A stretch of DNA of 64,000 nucleotides from the NCBI RefSeq assembly GCF_013004645.1, contig NZ_JABEME010000009.1:62001-126000 (forward strand), given 5' to 3'. The notes beneath the pieces are model-generated. The model saw only the letters and a list, made by a program, of their open reading frames with translations, was not told the DNA's origin and searched no databases. Position 1 is the stretch's first letter, and each line of letters starts with the position of its first letter. The position numbers were made by a program, and so were the translations under genes. Shown here in pieces: positions 55,821 through 63,444 of this stretch. The stretch comes from Stenotrophomonas africana. GTDB lineage: Bacteria > Pseudomonadota > Gammaproteobacteria > Xanthomonadales > Xanthomonadaceae.

Positions 55821-57136
55821 TCAATTGCTGGCTGCCTTCACGGCTTCTGCCGCGTCCACGATGCCTGGCCCGCAACCTCCCGGGCAGTTTGCTGCTGCGA
55901 TCGGGCGCGCGGTTCGACGCAGGATCTCCTTGACCTGATCGGTGGTCTTGGGGACCGGTGCCACGGCCTGCATCAGTGCAACGATGCCCGCGACATGGGG
56001 CGCCGCCATCGACGTGCCGGAGATGAAGTCGAAGGCGATGTTGCCCACGGTGGACAGAATGCCCTGTGCCGGGTGCTGCCGGGTCGGTGCGCAGTTGGTC
56101 TGGTTCGGCGGCGTGGCCAGTGGCAGGAACTCGCCCACTGGGGCGCGGCACGACCAGGTCTCGCCGCCAGGCGCGGTGATGTGGATGCCTGCGCCATAGT
56201 TGGAGTAGAACGCACGACGCCCGCCCTGATCGTTGGCACCCACCGCGCTCACGCCCTTGCAGTTCGCCGGAGAGCATGCCGTCGATGATGTCGGCGGAAC
56301 CCATTGCCCTGGTTGCCGAGTACGCGCACCGGCACGACTTTGGCGTTGTAGGCCAAGCCGGCCACGCCGATCTGGTTGTTGGTGACCGCAGCGACCGTTC
56401 CAGCGACGTGCATGCCGTGTGCGATGCCCGAGGCATCAAAAAGGATCTGCGTCGCGTCCGTCGTCATCGACGGAGCCACCACAGCTAGGATTGAGCTCGC
56501 CGATGATGCACTGCCAATCACTGCGCAAGCGGCTGGCGAGATCATGTCGTAACCCGGCAACAGGTTCGCCTGCAGGTCGTTGTTGTTGAGATACCCCGAA
56601 TCGACCCCGGCCACCACCACGCTCTAGCCGGTGGTGCGGTCCCACGCAGCCGGCAGGCGCGCACCACTGGTTGGATTGCTGTAGTGCCACTGCTCGCCGA
56701 AGCGCGGGTCGTTCGGTGTGGCGAATGCGCTCATCATATAGTTCGGCTGCACATACTCGACATCCGGATCGTCGGCGATGCGCTGCATCAGGATCTGCGC
56801 TTCCGGGAGGTCCAGTGCCTTGTCCGCAATAACGACGTCGGCACTGCCGCCCATCCGGCGCTGGTGGGTCACTGCTTCGGCCGGCGCAGCGCTGATCGAG
56901 CGCTTGCTGCGTTGCTGGATGCCGAGGCCCTTGTTCAGTGCATCCTGCGCGGTGGTGGCGGAGGCGCGTTTGCTGCTGCCGTCCCCGTATTTGACGATGA
57001 AACTGCTGTACTGCTCGTTGCTGGCAATGCCTCGCGTCCATGCCCGTTCGGTGGGGTGGGCGTAGGCGGGGGCGGGGGCGCTGGCCAGGACCAGGGTGGT
57101 GGCGCTGGCAAGGGAGGTCCAAAGCGACGTACGCAT
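55821..57136 (-). pseudogene. Degenerate S8 subtilisin-like serine protease
   Basis: The remains of a secreted subtilase. The signal peptide and propeptide (MRTSLWTSLASATTLVLASA, then IVKYGDGSSKRAS) and the start of the catalytic domain (GARLPAAWDRTTG) read to an in-frame TAG at 56624-56626. The same frame continues VVVAGVDSGYLNNND (catalytic Asp) and HGMHVAGTVAAVTNNQ (catalytic His). A frameshift follows after VLGNQGNG, then GSADIIDGML joins SPANCKGVSAVGANDQGG in a third frame. That junction skips roughly the 50 residues with the oxyanion Asn. GTSMAAPHVAG (catalytic Ser) remains. At least three disabling lesions argue for a pseudogene. Confidence 0.85.
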
Positions 57137-57510
57137 GGATGCAGTTGCTTTGTGAAAGATGTGTTGAACAGACTGTGCTCCTCGGGCGCGGCTTGATGTG
57201 AAGGGTGCAGGTATCCCGTGGTCTTCATCCTGATGGCGACCAAGGACCAACGGCTTCGCGGATAGATCTCCCACAAAGAGAGAGAGTGAGAAAATTCTGA
57301 AGTGATTCAGTGATGTCGAAAGCGAGAGAAGATGCGCGTTGCCGACATTGCTTGACGGCGTAGGATCGCGGTTGCGCCGGCGGAATGCACTTCGCAGCGG
57401 CATAGAGCAGCCAATAAAAAAGCCAGTAAACCCACGTTGGTGGCATTTCCGGGCTTCCACGGTTCGTGACTAGTCGTCTGTTGACGCGGGTCCAATCGGG
57501 CCGTCGCGTA
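57137..57510. other. Gene-free stretch between the HlyD-type adaptor and the protease pseudogene
   Basis: This 374-base stretch is lower in GC than the core chromosome. It holds the hairpin at 57413-57455 near its upper end and presumably the former promoter of the protease. No ORF there is supported. Confidence 0.6.
57413..57455 (-). terminator. Probable terminator of the bacteriocin export operon
   Basis: Read on the minus strand, GAAGCCCGGAAATGCC pairs imperfectly with GGGTTTACTGGC and is followed by TTTTTTATT. Its ends resemble those of the tmRNA terminator at 62762-62804. Confidence 0.55.
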
Positions 57511-58755
57511 TTAGCCCTTCAGTCTTCCGGACACGGAATAGAGCGGTTCCAGCAGCCATTCATAAAGCTTGCGACGCTCCCCAATGATATCTGCCTCGAG
57601 CTGCATGCCAGGGCGAAGCGGCTCCGTCTTCCCGTATGCCATCACCCCCTGCTGATCCAGAGAGACCAGGACTCGATATAGAGACTGCTTCGTGTCTCCT
57701 TCCTTCTGGTTCCCCGTCAAGGCGCTGCGAGAGATGCGGATGACCGTTCCTTCGTGGGCTCCAAATTTCTGATGGGGATAGGCGTGGTAGCGCAGCAGAA
57801 CCCGGTCGCCTGATTTAACGAAACCTATAGCTGAACTGGGCACCAGCAGCTGTGCTCGAAGCTCGGACCCCTTGGGAAGCAGGCTGAGAATGGGTTGGCC
57901 GGGCTGCACCGCCTGGCCGGCCTCAACGAGTCGATTTGCCACCAGCCCAGTTACCGGGGCTCGAAGGAGCAGCTCTCCGTCGGCCTCTATCCGGACGAAC
58001 TCCTGATTCAACGCAGCAAGGTCACGCTCAGACACTGCCTTGGCGGATAGCCTTTGATGGGGAATCTCTGCAAGCCGCTGCTCCAGCTCGGCCAAGTTCC
58101 GCCGAATCGAGGTTGCCTGGCGTTGAAGGGCTTGTTGCGCATTGACCGCCTCAAGCATCGATTGCTCTTGCTGGTTGATCTGAATCAGGCTCACGTAGCG
58201 CTCATCCTCGACGCTCCGATAGCGGGCGAGGGTCTCGCGCCCGATTCTCACCTGCTCGCCGCGGGTATGGATCTCCGCGTCGATCTGCGAAAGCTCACGC
58301 AACATCGCAGATCGCTGGGTCTTGGCGCCATCCTGTTGAGCTGCCAGCTGTCTATCCTGAAATTCACTCATCGCACCTACACTGGCTATGCGGGAGCGTT
58401 GTGCGTCGAGCAATGTTGATACGGCGTCCTGGCCCGAGGACGTTACTCGAGGCACGTTGATCGTTAGCAGCCCATCTTGGCGTTGCACATGATCACCTTC
58501 TTCGACATCAAGTCTTGCGACCACTCCAGCGGATGGAGCGACGACCGTGGAAAGCCCGAGGTCGGGCACAAGCTCACCAGGAACCCGCGATCTGCGCGAG
58601 TACTCGCCGATCCAGAAGAAGCTGACGATGCCTATGGCAGCTATCGCTGCGAATAGCGCTAGAAGCCAGAAACGGACTGGCTGTACGAAGGATATCCCGC
58701 CCAGCCAGCTTCGTCGCTGGGCATCAATCGCCTCCTTGCGGAAGAGGCCGCTCAT
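57511..58755 (-). CDS. HlyD-family adaptor of the bacteriocin exporter
   Basis: A 414-residue membrane fusion protein with one N-terminal transmembrane helix (VRFWLLALFAAIAAIGIVSF), a barrel-sandwich half (STVVAPSAGVVARLDVEEGD), a coiled-coil hairpin about residues 95-225 and the second half LRAPVTGLVANRLVEAGQ. It resembles CvaA/LcnD-type adaptors that partner C39 peptidase-containing exporters. Its start overlaps the exporter stop by 4 bases (ATGA), so they are coupled. GC is visibly lower than in the flanking core genes. Confidence 0.92.
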   Translation of the reverse strand: MSGLFRKEAIDAQRRSWLGGISFVQPVRFWLLALFAAIAAIGIVSFFWIGEYSRRSRVPGELVPDLGLSTVVAPSAGVVARLDVEEGDHVQRQDGLLTINVPRVTSSGQDAVSTLLDAQRSRIASVGAMSEFQDRQLAAQQDGAKTQRSAMLRELSQIDAEIHTRGEQVRIGRETLARYRSVEDERYVSLIQINQQEQSMLEAVNAQQALQRQATSIRRNLAELEQRLAEIPHQRLSAKAVSERDLAALNQEFVRIEADGELLLRAPVTGLVANRLVEAGQAVQPGQPILSLLPKGSELRAQLLVPSSAIGFVKSGDRVLLRYHAYPHQKFGAHEGTVIRISRSALTGNQKEGDTKQSLYRVLVSLDQQGVMAYGKTEPLRPGMQLEADIIGERRKLYEWLLEPLYSVSGRLKG

Positions 58756-60872
58756 GCAGTCAGCCCTGCTGCATCACCTCGTTCCGGCGCGAGGGGGATG
58801 GATGTGTTCTGGGTCAGTACGTGCGCCACCGCTCCCGCCTGCATGATCAGCACGCGGTCGGCGCTGGCGGTGGTTTCCGGCCGATGGGCGATGATCACCC
58901 GAGTCAGTTCAAGCCGTTTTATGGCCTCATTAACCAGTCTTTCGCGCTCCACATCAAGGTGGCTGGTTGCCTCGTCCAGGAAGAGCAATTTAGGTTTGCG
59001 ATACAGGGCGCGAGCGAGGATCACCCTTTGCTTCTGGCCTCCAGAGAGAGTCGTTCCCATGTCGCCGATCAGACTGTTGTAGCCCATGGGCATGGCCGCG
59101 ATGTCGTCATGCACGGCAGCCAACTGCGCCGCCTCAAGCACTTTTGCTTCATCATGATGATCATCTTCGAAGGCAATATTGTCGCTGACACTTCCCGCGA
59201 AAAGCTGGTCATCCTGCATCACCGCTCCGATCATGCGGCGGTAGCCCCTTATGCTGATCTTTGATAGGGGCACGCCGCCAATGCGGACCTGACCCTCCGT
59301 CGGCTGTAGGAGCCCAAGGAGTATCTTGACCAGCGTAGTCTTCCCGCAACCCGAAGGGCCGATGATTGCGACCGACTCACCGGCATCCACCACAAAGCTG
59401 CAGTTTTTCAACACCCATGGCTCCCCAGCGGCGTAGCGGAAGCCAAGTCCCTCGACTTCAATGCGGAGTCCGTCTGGCAACAGCGCGTTTCCGTTGGAAG
59501 TGTCGTGCTCCGGCTCAGTGAGAACAATGTCGGAGAGTCGCTCGCTGTGAAGGCGAAGCATGCGGAACTCCACCGACTTGTCGATCAACGCTGCGACGCG
59601 CTGCGAGAACTGGTCCTTATAGGCGAGGTACGCAATTAGCATGCCGACGGAGAACACGTTGTCCATGGCCAATAGTGCCCCGAGCCAGATCACTACAATG
59701 CGTTCTAGGCCAAACAGCAATTGATTGACACCATTGAAGCTCAGCCCAAACCTCGAGAGCCAAACTTCTTGATTGACAGTCTCGTTCATGAGGTTGAAGT
59801 AGCCCGCTTGGCGAACTGATTCGCGGCCAGCGACCTTTACCGACTGCACGCCCCGAATCGACTCAAGAAGATGGCTTTCCTGTCGTGCCCCGGCGATCAG
59901 CTGTTTCTCTGTGCATCGCCGCAGGGGGAGGAATGCACAGGCACGTGCAATTGCATACAGACCAATCGCGAGCAGCGTGACCAGCGCTAGCTTCCAGCTG
60001 TACAGCAGCATCATTCCCAGTGTCACAACTGCCATGAGGCCATCGATGAGTGCCTCTACGAAGCTGGTTGTCAGTGTCCTCTGAATGGCTTGGATGCTTC
60101 CCATCCGTGACGTGACATCACCCAGATGGCGCTTCTCGAAATAGTCCAAGGGCAGATGTTGGAGGTGGCGGAAGACGTTGCCAGTCCATTGCAGGTCGAG
60201 TCGATTTGATAGATAGATGACCGCCCTGCCTCGAATCTGCCCAATACATACCTGCAGCAGAAGTGCCAGAGCGAACCCCGCGCCCAGCACGCTCAGCAAG
60301 TCTCTGTCATAGGCGACGAGCGCTTGATCTACGGTCCACTGCATGAAGAATGGTGCTGTCAGGACGAATACCTGAAGTGCAACGGACAAGAGAAACAGTA
60401 GCCCAAAAGCTCGCCAAAGCCCCTCTACCTTTCCTGTCAGCTGTGCGAGCGAGACCGCTGGCGGGCGAGGGGTCACCTGGAACTCGGCAGTCGGATGCAA
60501 CTCCAGAGCAATCCCGGTGAAGTGGCGTGAGATCACCTTCAAGGAGAGCTTACGCTTTCCGTAAGCGGGATCCAAAACGGTGACGCCGTTGCGATTAACC
60601 TTGCTGATTACAACAAAATGGTTTAGATCCCAGTGAGCGATGCAGGGCAACTGCAGTTGGTCCAGGTGCTCCATTTCCAAGCGCACGGGGCGGCAGCGAA
60701 AGCCGAGCGCTCCCCCAGCTTCCATAATGTGAGCAAGGGTGGCACCTTTAAGTGAAAGGCAATGGCGGCGACGGAGTTCTCGAAGTCCAATGTTGTTGCC
60801 ATGATGTGATGCGACCATGGTTAAGCATGCAAGGCCACATTCCGCTGCCTCGGACTGAATTACAACGTCAAT
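58752..60872 (-). CDS. C39 peptidase-containing bacteriocin ABC exporter (probable ATT start)
   Basis: A 706-residue exporter of the CvaB/LagD type. The N-terminal C39 peptidase has the catalytic Cys in QSEAAECGLACL, the His in LNHFVVISK and Asp in VLDPAYG. Six helices follow, then the ATPase: Walker A GPSGCGKTT, signature LSGGQKQR, Walker B LLFLDEATSHLD. The Cys lies upstream of the first ATG (60818). An in-frame TAG lies two codons before ATT 60872, and no ATG, GTG or TTG falls between, so ATT is the only sensible start; GAGGG stands 8 bases before it. Confidence 0.88.
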   Translation of the reverse strand: MDVVIQSEAAECGLACLTMVASHHGNNIGLRELRRRHCLSLKGATLAHIMEAGGALGFRCRPVRLEMEHLDQLQLPCIAHWDLNHFVVISKVNRNGVTVLDPAYGKRKLSLKVISRHFTGIALELHPTAEFQVTPRPPAVSLAQLTGKVEGLWRAFGLLFLLSVALQVFVLTAPFFMQWTVDQALVAYDRDLLSVLGAGFALALLLQVCIGQIRGRAVIYLSNRLDLQWTGNVFRHLQHLPLDYFEKRHLGDVTSRMGSIQAIQRTLTTSFVEALIDGLMAVVTLGMMLLYSWKLALVTLLAIGLYAIARACAFLPLRRCTEKQLIAGARQESHLLESIRGVQSVKVAGRESVRQAGYFNLMNETVNQEVWLSRFGLSFNGVNQLLFGLERIVVIWLGALLAMDNVFSVGMLIAYLAYKDQFSQRVAALIDKSVEFRMLRLHSERLSDIVLTEPEHDTSNGNALLPDGLRIEVEGLGFRYAAGEPWVLKNCSFVVDAGESVAIIGPSGCGKTTLVKILLGLLQPTEGQVRIGGVPLSKISIRGYRRMIGAVMQDDQLFAGSVSDNIAFEDDHHDEAKVLEAAQLAAVHDDIAAMPMGYNSLIGDMGTTLSGGQKQRVILARALYRKPKLLFLDEATSHLDVERERLVNEAIKRLELTRVIIAHRPETTASADRVLIMQAGAVAHVLTQNTSIPLAPERGDAAGLTA

Positions 60873-61021
60873 GAGCTAGTCCCTCAAAAAGGTGAGATCT
60901 TGGGATAAGTAAAGAATGCAAGAAATCGCTGTGCGAACTCAATTGGCAAGTTCGCTATGCAAGTACGGGCGACGGACGATGAGCTCCCGTGCCATTTTTA
61001 TGTGCCGATCAATTGCTATTT

Positions 61022-61699
61022 TCAAAGTGGTGAATAAGGTGTGGAACCAAGAAAATCACGAAATGTCGGATAGAAAATCACCCAGTGCAGGATGGAGAAA
61101 TTGACGAGACCGTGAATCACCGATCGTTGTGTTGAGTTGAAATTGAATAGTTGCGTGCCAATGCAGAGGAATGCAGAGAGGAGAAAGGCCGACACTACCG
61201 CGTCGACGTGAACTACAGCAAATAGCGCACTTACCCCAATGGTGGCAGCCAGCTTCCCAAAGTAGTGGGACGCTCCATCGAGAAGGAGGTGTCTTACAAC
61301 TTTTTCCTCAAATAGTGGAGCTACGATACAGCTTGTCACCAGGCCCAGTGCGTAGAATTTTATGGGTATTTCCGTTAAGGTTGGGAAGTTCGTTTCGTGT
61401 CTTCCGGGGAAGCCAATGAAAATCACCCAGATTGCTCCAAGTGATAATCCAGTAGCTATCAGGCCGGTCGCCAGGCCGAGTGACCATTTTCTACGCGGTT
61501 CATTGGGAAATAACCAAGCGCAAGCAAGAAATGCGAGAATCTCGGTCACCGCTTTTGATCCGAAGACGTCGAATGAGTTCAGAATTCCTTGCGCTGCACC
61601 AGTGCCTACTATTGCGATTGCCGCTACCAATATTTTGTTCTCTGCGATGGCGCGAGGCTTCCTGAGCGCAATCTTGTTGATCACCAATGTTGCTCCCAT
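61022..61699 (-). CDS. CPBP-family membrane protein, candidate bacteriocin immunity
   Basis: A 225-residue integral membrane protein with about six helices. The CPBP (Abi) glutamate-dependent protease motifs are visible: EE-x3-R in FEEKVVRHLLL, F-x3-H in FAVVHVD, and H-x3-N in HGLVNF. CPBP proteins include self-immunity factors encoded beside class II bacteriocins. It lies between the putative precursor gene and the exporter on the same strand, which supports that role. Low GC. Alternatively it could be a prenyl-type maturation protease. Confidence 0.8.
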   Translation of the reverse strand: MGATLVINKIALRKPRAIAENKILVAAIAIVGTGAAQGILNSFDVFGSKAVTEILAFLACAWLFPNEPRRKWSLGLATGLIATGLSLGAIWVIFIGFPGRHETNFPTLTEIPIKFYALGLVTSCIVAPLFEEKVVRHLLLDGASHYFGKLAATIGVSALFAVVHVDAVVSAFLLSAFLCIGTQLFNFNSTQRSVIHGLVNFSILHWVIFYPTFRDFLGSTPYSPL

Positions 61700-61706
61700 G
61701 GTCCAG

Positions 61707-61726
61707 GCCCCGACTCAGGTCGGGGC
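61707..61726 (-). other. Hairpin between precursor and CPBP genes
   Basis: GCCCCGAC and its inverse GTCGGGGC flank a four-base loop in the 40-base gap between the precursor stop and the CPBP start. There is no U-run, so it is not a classic terminator. It may stabilise the short upstream message or limit read-through. Confidence 0.6.
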
Positions 61727-61739
61727 TTGGGTTGCTGCA

Positions 61740-61943
61740 TCACTCCATCATGATGTGCTTCCAGATCAGGCCTGCAGCGCCGATTCCACTGAATGGTGCG
61801 ATTCGGCCATAGCGGTACGCCATTTCTCCGACTTGCGCGAAGTTTCCACGCACGTGAGTGCCGTCGCTCTGGCCAATCTGGAATTGGATGCTACCCGAAC
61901 CACCCGAAATCTCTGCAATTTCAAGTTCATTTAGATCACGCAT
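61740..61943 (-). CDS. Double-glycine leader peptide, putative bacteriocin precursor
   Basis: A 67-residue peptide. Residues 1-15, MRDLNELEIAEISGG, match the double-glycine leader consensus (M-R-x-L-x5-E-I-x2-[IV]-S-G-G) cut by C39 peptidases. The predicted mature peptide has 52 residues, starts SGSIQFQIGQ, contains a glycine-rich FSGIGAAG stretch and has no Cys. AAGGA lies 8 bases before ATG 61943; an in-frame start 36 bases upstream would give a longer leader. A C39 exporter, adaptor and CPBP protein are on the same strand just downstream. Confidence 0.82.
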   Translation of the reverse strand: MRDLNELEIAEISGGSGSIQFQIGQSDGTHVRGNFAQVGEMAYRYGRIAPFSGIGAAGLIWKHIMME

Positions 61944-62498
61944 ATCGAATCCTTGTGTCTCCGTTGTTGGGGAGGCCATCCTTGCGAGCCACCTCTGGAC
62001 CTGTCAACCGTGTTGTGAGATTTCGCTTCTCGCAGCACCTCCGGAGAGATGTGCAGTTAGCCGAAAATGATATGAAATCTCCGCAGCGATGGCTTCAGAT
62101 CATGGGGCGAGCTCCAATTCTGCGATGCTCGGTCGATTTCGAGATGCAGCGACTTTAGTGCTGAATCCTCGTTTGGGCGGCAGGGTGAACGTGGTCGAAG
62201 GCGACACCTAATTATTCTGCAACCTAATCAGTAGGAGCGGCTTGGGTCAGAATTGATGTCGGAGATCATGAGTTTCAGCGACATGGTTCGGCCGGTCTGG
62301 GCCAAAGACGTCACTTTCGAGCTGAGCTATGCCATGGGGTACAACGGCGTGTTCGGGTACTGTGCCTACCCAGCTAGCGAGTGCAGACGTCCCGCCGGGC
62401 ATGAAGGTGGGGGGGGGCGTGAGAGCGGCCGAAGCTGGTGCAATGGTCGTAGGGATTGACCAGCTGGAGGCGGGCAACCGATTGAGAAGTTGGACCGG
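61944..62498. other. Gene-free low-GC stretch upstream of the precursor gene
   Basis: About 555 bases with no ORF I can support. It must contain the promoter of the precursor gene (AT-rich near 62060-62085). Short frames on both strands at about 62250-62480 have no recognisable domain, leader or good ribosome binding site. It is probably the decayed interior of a former integrated element. Confidence 0.5.
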
Positions 62499-62666
62499 CT
62501 ACAGGCCAATCGACAGCAGCTTCTTCTTGCCGGCGATGCGGTACTTCCAGCGCCAGTTGCGTGCGCCGATCGGGGTGAGGTGCAGGTACAGGCCGCCACC
62601 GTCGGTGATCTTCTGCGGCTTGTCGCTGGGCTTGGCGCGCCTGATTACTGCGTCGGTCAGATGCAT
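62499..62666 (-). pseudogene. Tyrosine integrase N-terminal remnant (DUF4102 arm-binding domain)
   Basis: A 55-codon fragment, MHLTDAVIRRAKPSDKPQKI continuing TDGGGLYLHLTPIGARNWRW and ending LLSIGL. This is the N-terminal arm-type DNA-binding domain of P4-like phage/island integrases, which normally run to about 400 residues and continue GLYP. Here the Tyr codon is replaced by TAG and the sequence beyond shows no integrase similarity, so the catalytic domain is gone. It points away from ssrA, 166 bases from its CCA end, the usual place for an integrase of an ssrA-inserted island. Confidence 0.85.
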
Positions 62667-62761
62667 TGGGGGTATCGCTTCATTGGGTGCGGTCGGATAC
62701 CTCTTGATGTCCCCTGCCGTCTCACGGATTGAAACGGATCGCCCCGGTCTGACGCGGACAA

Positions 62762-62804
62762 TAAAAAAGCCCGGAAACCCTTTGTGATGCGGGGGTTTCC
62801 GGGC
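62762..62804 (-). terminator. tmRNA terminator
   Basis: On the minus strand the stem GCCCGGAAACCC/GGGTTTCCGGGC is followed by TTTTTTAT. It lies 28 bases past the tmRNA 3' end. Rho-independent. Confidence 0.8.
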
Positions 62805-62831
62805 TTCTCCGGTCCTTGACGAACCGTTCGT

Positions 62832-63224
62832 TGGTGGAGGTGGGCGGAATTGAACCGCCGTCCGAAGGCACTCCATCCCCAGCACTACATGCTTAGCTCA
62901 CCGTTGAATCTCATCCCCGAGCAGCACGGTGTGCAAAGCGCACCCGGGAACCAGCCTGTTGTGTTCTAGTGCCGGACTGACAGGCAGCCGCCCAGCGCGA
63001 TTCCATGATAATGACTCTACGCTGCGAGCATGGACACAAGCAGTTTCGAGGCTCCGCCTAAGTCGGCAGAAGGTCACGCACCGCAGTTTTTAGGCTGCGA
63101 GAGCGACCGGAGCGTAGTTGTCGTCGTTGGCAACTAGAGTTTTGCAGCTGGATTTACGAGGAAAGCTACCCCCTCGGCATGCGCCAGGCGACTTCACAAC
63201 CCCCGTCGAAACCAATGCACCCCC
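62832..63224 (-). ncRNA. ssrA: Transfer-messenger RNA
   Basis: A 393-nt tmRNA. The 5' end GGGGGTGCATTGGTTTCGAC pairs with the 3' end CACCTCC to make the acceptor stem; the T arm GGCGGTTCAATTCCGCC precedes it and CCA is encoded (62834-62832). The tag frame at 63131-63090 reads ANDDNYAPVALAA followed by TAA, giving A plus this tag in trans-translation. tmRNA rescues stalled ribosomes and marks the peptide for degradation. Boundaries are exact where the acceptor stem pairs. Confidence 0.95.
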
Positions 63225-63444
63225 GGTTTCTTCAAGTTCTGCAAGGTACAAGGCCTGTTTCGTGTCGCCACGGCCAGTGCCTGCCCAACGCTGGCAATGC
63301 TACGCCAAATCAGCTGAACAGTCACCTTGGCAATCCACAACATGTTGTAGAGCCAGTGTCATAGCGGATTGCTAACGTCATTGGCACGGATTTGCGACAC
63401 ACTGGCGACGACCATCCGGGCCAGGACAGACACGGAGACTGTGG

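Noticed and set aside
62247-62477. Possible second bacteriocin precursor on either strand
   Set aside because: No double-glycine leader and no convincing ribosome binding site in either frame.
62667-62885. Longer N-terminus of the integrase frame
   Set aside because: It is translation of the tmRNA 3' end and its terminator; MHLTDAVIRRAK is the family start.
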